Shown: positions 18,569 through 20,302 of the stretch, in pieces
Layout of the letters: every line of letters begins with the position of its first letter
How positions within the stretch are numbered: the first letter of the stretch is position 1
Source: Apostichopus californicus
Lineage: Eukaryota > Echinodermata > Holothuroidea > Aspidochirotida > Stichopodidae
Assembly (NCBI GenBank): GCA_020650975.1
Contig: JAIPMN010000381.1
Span: 1-20,302, forward strand
Direction of reading: 5' to 3'
Length of the DNA: 20,302 nucleotides
The notes under the pieces: model-generated
The model's database searches: none
Told to the model about the DNA's origin: nothing
The model's input: the letters and a program-made list of their open reading frames with translations, nothing else
Position numbers and translations under genes: made by a program

Positions 18569-19813
18569 TATGGTCTGCCCTTGTACTTCCCTACTCGCCA
18601 ACTCCGTAGTACTAGCTCCATGATTTGACCTTGCAGCAATTCCAACAACCAAATCTTCAAAAATCCCTGTAACTACATTGTGCATATCTCTCGCTATATT
18701 CCACACAGTTCACTGTACCATTGCCTGTACACAAACCTGGTTCGAACTTCATTTTCAACTACACATGCGTAAATCCTCAAAACCTGATCCAACATTTATC
18801 CTGGGCTAGGCTCTTTGCAAACAATCATCAAAATTACAGTAGGCCTATGTGAATAGCTTTTTACACAATGTGGATTTAAAAAAAATCAAACTTCAATGTC
18901 TACTTTTGACGATTCACAGTAGTTTACACACGAACATTGAACCAAAAAAAATTTACTGAAGCACGTGGTCAATTACCACAAAAAAAATTGCAACCAAAAC
19001 TACTGTGGTGTGAATGCACATTTCACATTAACAACTATCAATGCAGAGAGAAGAAACATACTGTGAGATGTAATATCCTATTCTGGATGAGAGACGTAGC
19101 TTCCCACACAATTCATAGATTGTCCCAACTCATAACATTTTCTGATCATAACAATTATTAAAATATTACGTGATAGTTCAGAAACAATTCAAGTGCATCT
19201 TCGTACCAGGAGTGATTGTTGTCAAAAGTTACGTAGGACGGTATGCAGCAAGGCCTAACGTTATGATATTTGAGTGCACACATATGATAGCCTATACAAC
19301 AAACTTTGTTATCTCTACACAGGGAAAAGTAACGTTGCAAGTGATTATTGTTAAACAACTATACTACGTGTTTATTGAGCAGTACAGGTGGAAAGATGTT
19401 TTCAGCGATGGATAAGGACTATTAGCCAATCAAATCACAGGAATTTTGGAAAAGCATCAGTGTCTATTTTTAGCATGAAAATCTCTGTAATGGAGTGTTG
19501 TAAACCCTGTACCTTGCGGTTGATTGTTATGATATATTTATTTTCAAGCGAATTTTATTATCTGTAGGATTGGGAAGAATTTTGGTTCTTGTCAGAAGAA
19601 GCTTCTTTTTTTTTTGAAAGAAATATTGAAAGATGTTCATTCAAAAATGTGTTTTGTTATGTTTTCCGTTGACCTAGTTGTCAAGGTGAACTTGGGGTTT
19701 GTTTCTCAAAAAAATGTGGTGGATGGGCGTGGTCTTTGCCCGCAGGGGTAAACATGAACTCTGATTGGCCTTTGTTGACAAACGGACGGAACAGAAAATA
19801 CCACGAATCTTGG

Positions 19814-19850
19814 TTCGTAACAATGCTGTTGCATTCGTAACAATGCTGTT
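19814..19850. repeat. 20-bp duplication inside the transposon
   Basis: TTCGTAACAATGCTGTT occurs at 19814-19830 and again at 19834-19850, a 20-bp period with two copies. Confidence 0.85.
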
Positions 19851-19885
19851 ATCATTGACATAATATATAATTTTGATCTCAAAAA

Positions 19886-19986
19886 GGGCACCGCGGCCAT
19901 CGGAGAAAAAGGGCAGGCCATTTTGGCCGTAAAAACGTCAGATTTCTTAAAGGCACCAAGGCCATTTGGAAGGGCACCAAGGCCAT
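19886..19986 (+). repeat. Right subterminal motif cluster of the transposon
   Basis: GGGCACCGCGGCCAT (19886-19900), GGCC-N5-GGCC (19916-19928), AGGCACCAAGGCCAT (19951-19965) and GGGCACCAAGGCCAT (19972-19986). These are the same words as at the left end and in the same orientation, not inverted. They are followed by GGCCGTCGTGGCCGTC and the terminal inverted repeat. Confidence 0.75.
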
Positions 19987-20019
19987 GGCCGTCGTGGCCG
20001 TCGGGAAATTTGAGGCCTG

Positions 20020-20302
20020 TTATATGCAGTATACACATGTTCAACATGGATATCCTGACCTTATATGCAGTATACACATGTTCAACATGGATATCCTGAC
20101 CTTATATGCAGTATACACATGTTCAACATGGATATCCTGACCTTATATGCAGTATACACATGTTCAATATGGATATCCTGACCTTATATGCAGTATACAC
20201 ATGTTCAACATGGATATCCTGATCTTATATGCAGTATACACATGTTCAACATGGATATCCTGACCTTATATGCAGTATACACATGTTCAACATGGATATC
20301 CT
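20020..20302. repeat. 41-bp minisatellite, right part, cut by the window end
   Basis: About seven further copies of the 41-bp unit continue in the same phase and orientation as the left part, starting with the TTATAT duplication of the transposon. They are nearly identical to each other. The true right end of the array is outside the window. Confidence 0.97.

Larger units (their letters stand above)
17532..20019. mobile_element. Non-autonomous DNA transposon (2488 bp) inserted in the minisatellite
   Basis: Ends are perfect 15-bp inverted repeats: CAGGCCTCAAATTTC at 17532-17546 and GAAATTTGAGGCCTG at 20005-20019. TTATAT flanks both sides (17526-17531 and 20020-20025). Deleting the element and one TTATAT restores GACCTTATATGCAG, the exact minisatellite junction, so the insertion is proven by the empty-site logic. 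The CAG...CTG ends suggest a hAT-like element, but hAT duplications are usually 8 bp and this one is 6 bp. No transposase-like frame was found. The interior has a GC-rich part near 18450-18560, a perfect hairpin and one exon-like segment. Confidence 0.9.

Noticed and set aside
18937-19415. Open frames in the right half of the transposon as transposase remnants
   Set aside because: There is no zinc finger, DDE/D-type or dimerisation motif that I can see. The frames overlap on both strands and have poor protein character.
1-20302. CRISPR array interpretation of the 24-bp and 41-bp repeats
   Set aside because: The repeats are head-to-tail with no unique spacers, and the region has spliced eukaryotic exons.

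Overview
The window reads as intron-rich, AT-rich animal genomic DNA. There are no bacterial-style operons. The only convincing coding sequence is a chain of short exons (53 to 82 bp) with canonical splice sites, separated by introns of 0.4 to 4.6 kb and embedded in tandem repeats, SINE-like pieces and DNA transposons. Frequent 'taggcct'-type words and the style of the repeats suggest a marine invertebrate, perhaps an echinoderm or related deuterostome. That assignment is an impression and is weakly supported.

One gene runs on the + strand through the window and is cut at both ends. Exons at 3834-3889, 8539-8620, 9598-9672, 13502-13568, 13942-13994 and 16636-16689 join without a frame break (phases 2, 0, 0, 1, 0). 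They encode one complete pleckstrin homology (PH) domain followed by a Gly/Pro-rich linker. A probable upstream exon at 978-1037 adds a Gln/Lys-rich helical segment in a compatible phase. The parent family cannot be named from this piece.

Layout: 1-416 is an array of five units of about 85 bp. 453-695 is an imperfect foldback (MITE-like) element. 978-1037 is the probable first exon. 1669-2390 has a tRNA-like head and unexplained higher-GC sequence. 3834-9672 holds three PH exons in large introns. 10372-10524 is an antisense tRNA-derived SINE. 13502-13994 holds two exons flanking a 373-bp intron that contains a diverged three-copy repeat. 14678-14797 is a 24-bp minisatellite. 16636-16689 is the last visible exon. 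From 16712 to the end lies a 41-bp minisatellite, interrupted at 17532-20019 by a 2.5-kb DNA transposon.

The most notable structure is this last region. The transposon has 15-bp perfect terminal inverted repeats and a clean 6-bp target duplication (TTATAT), and removing it restores the minisatellite in register. It carries same-orientation subterminal GGCACCAAGGCCAT motifs at both ends. It has no recognisable transposase, but it does contain one exon-like open segment with a good acceptor and donor.
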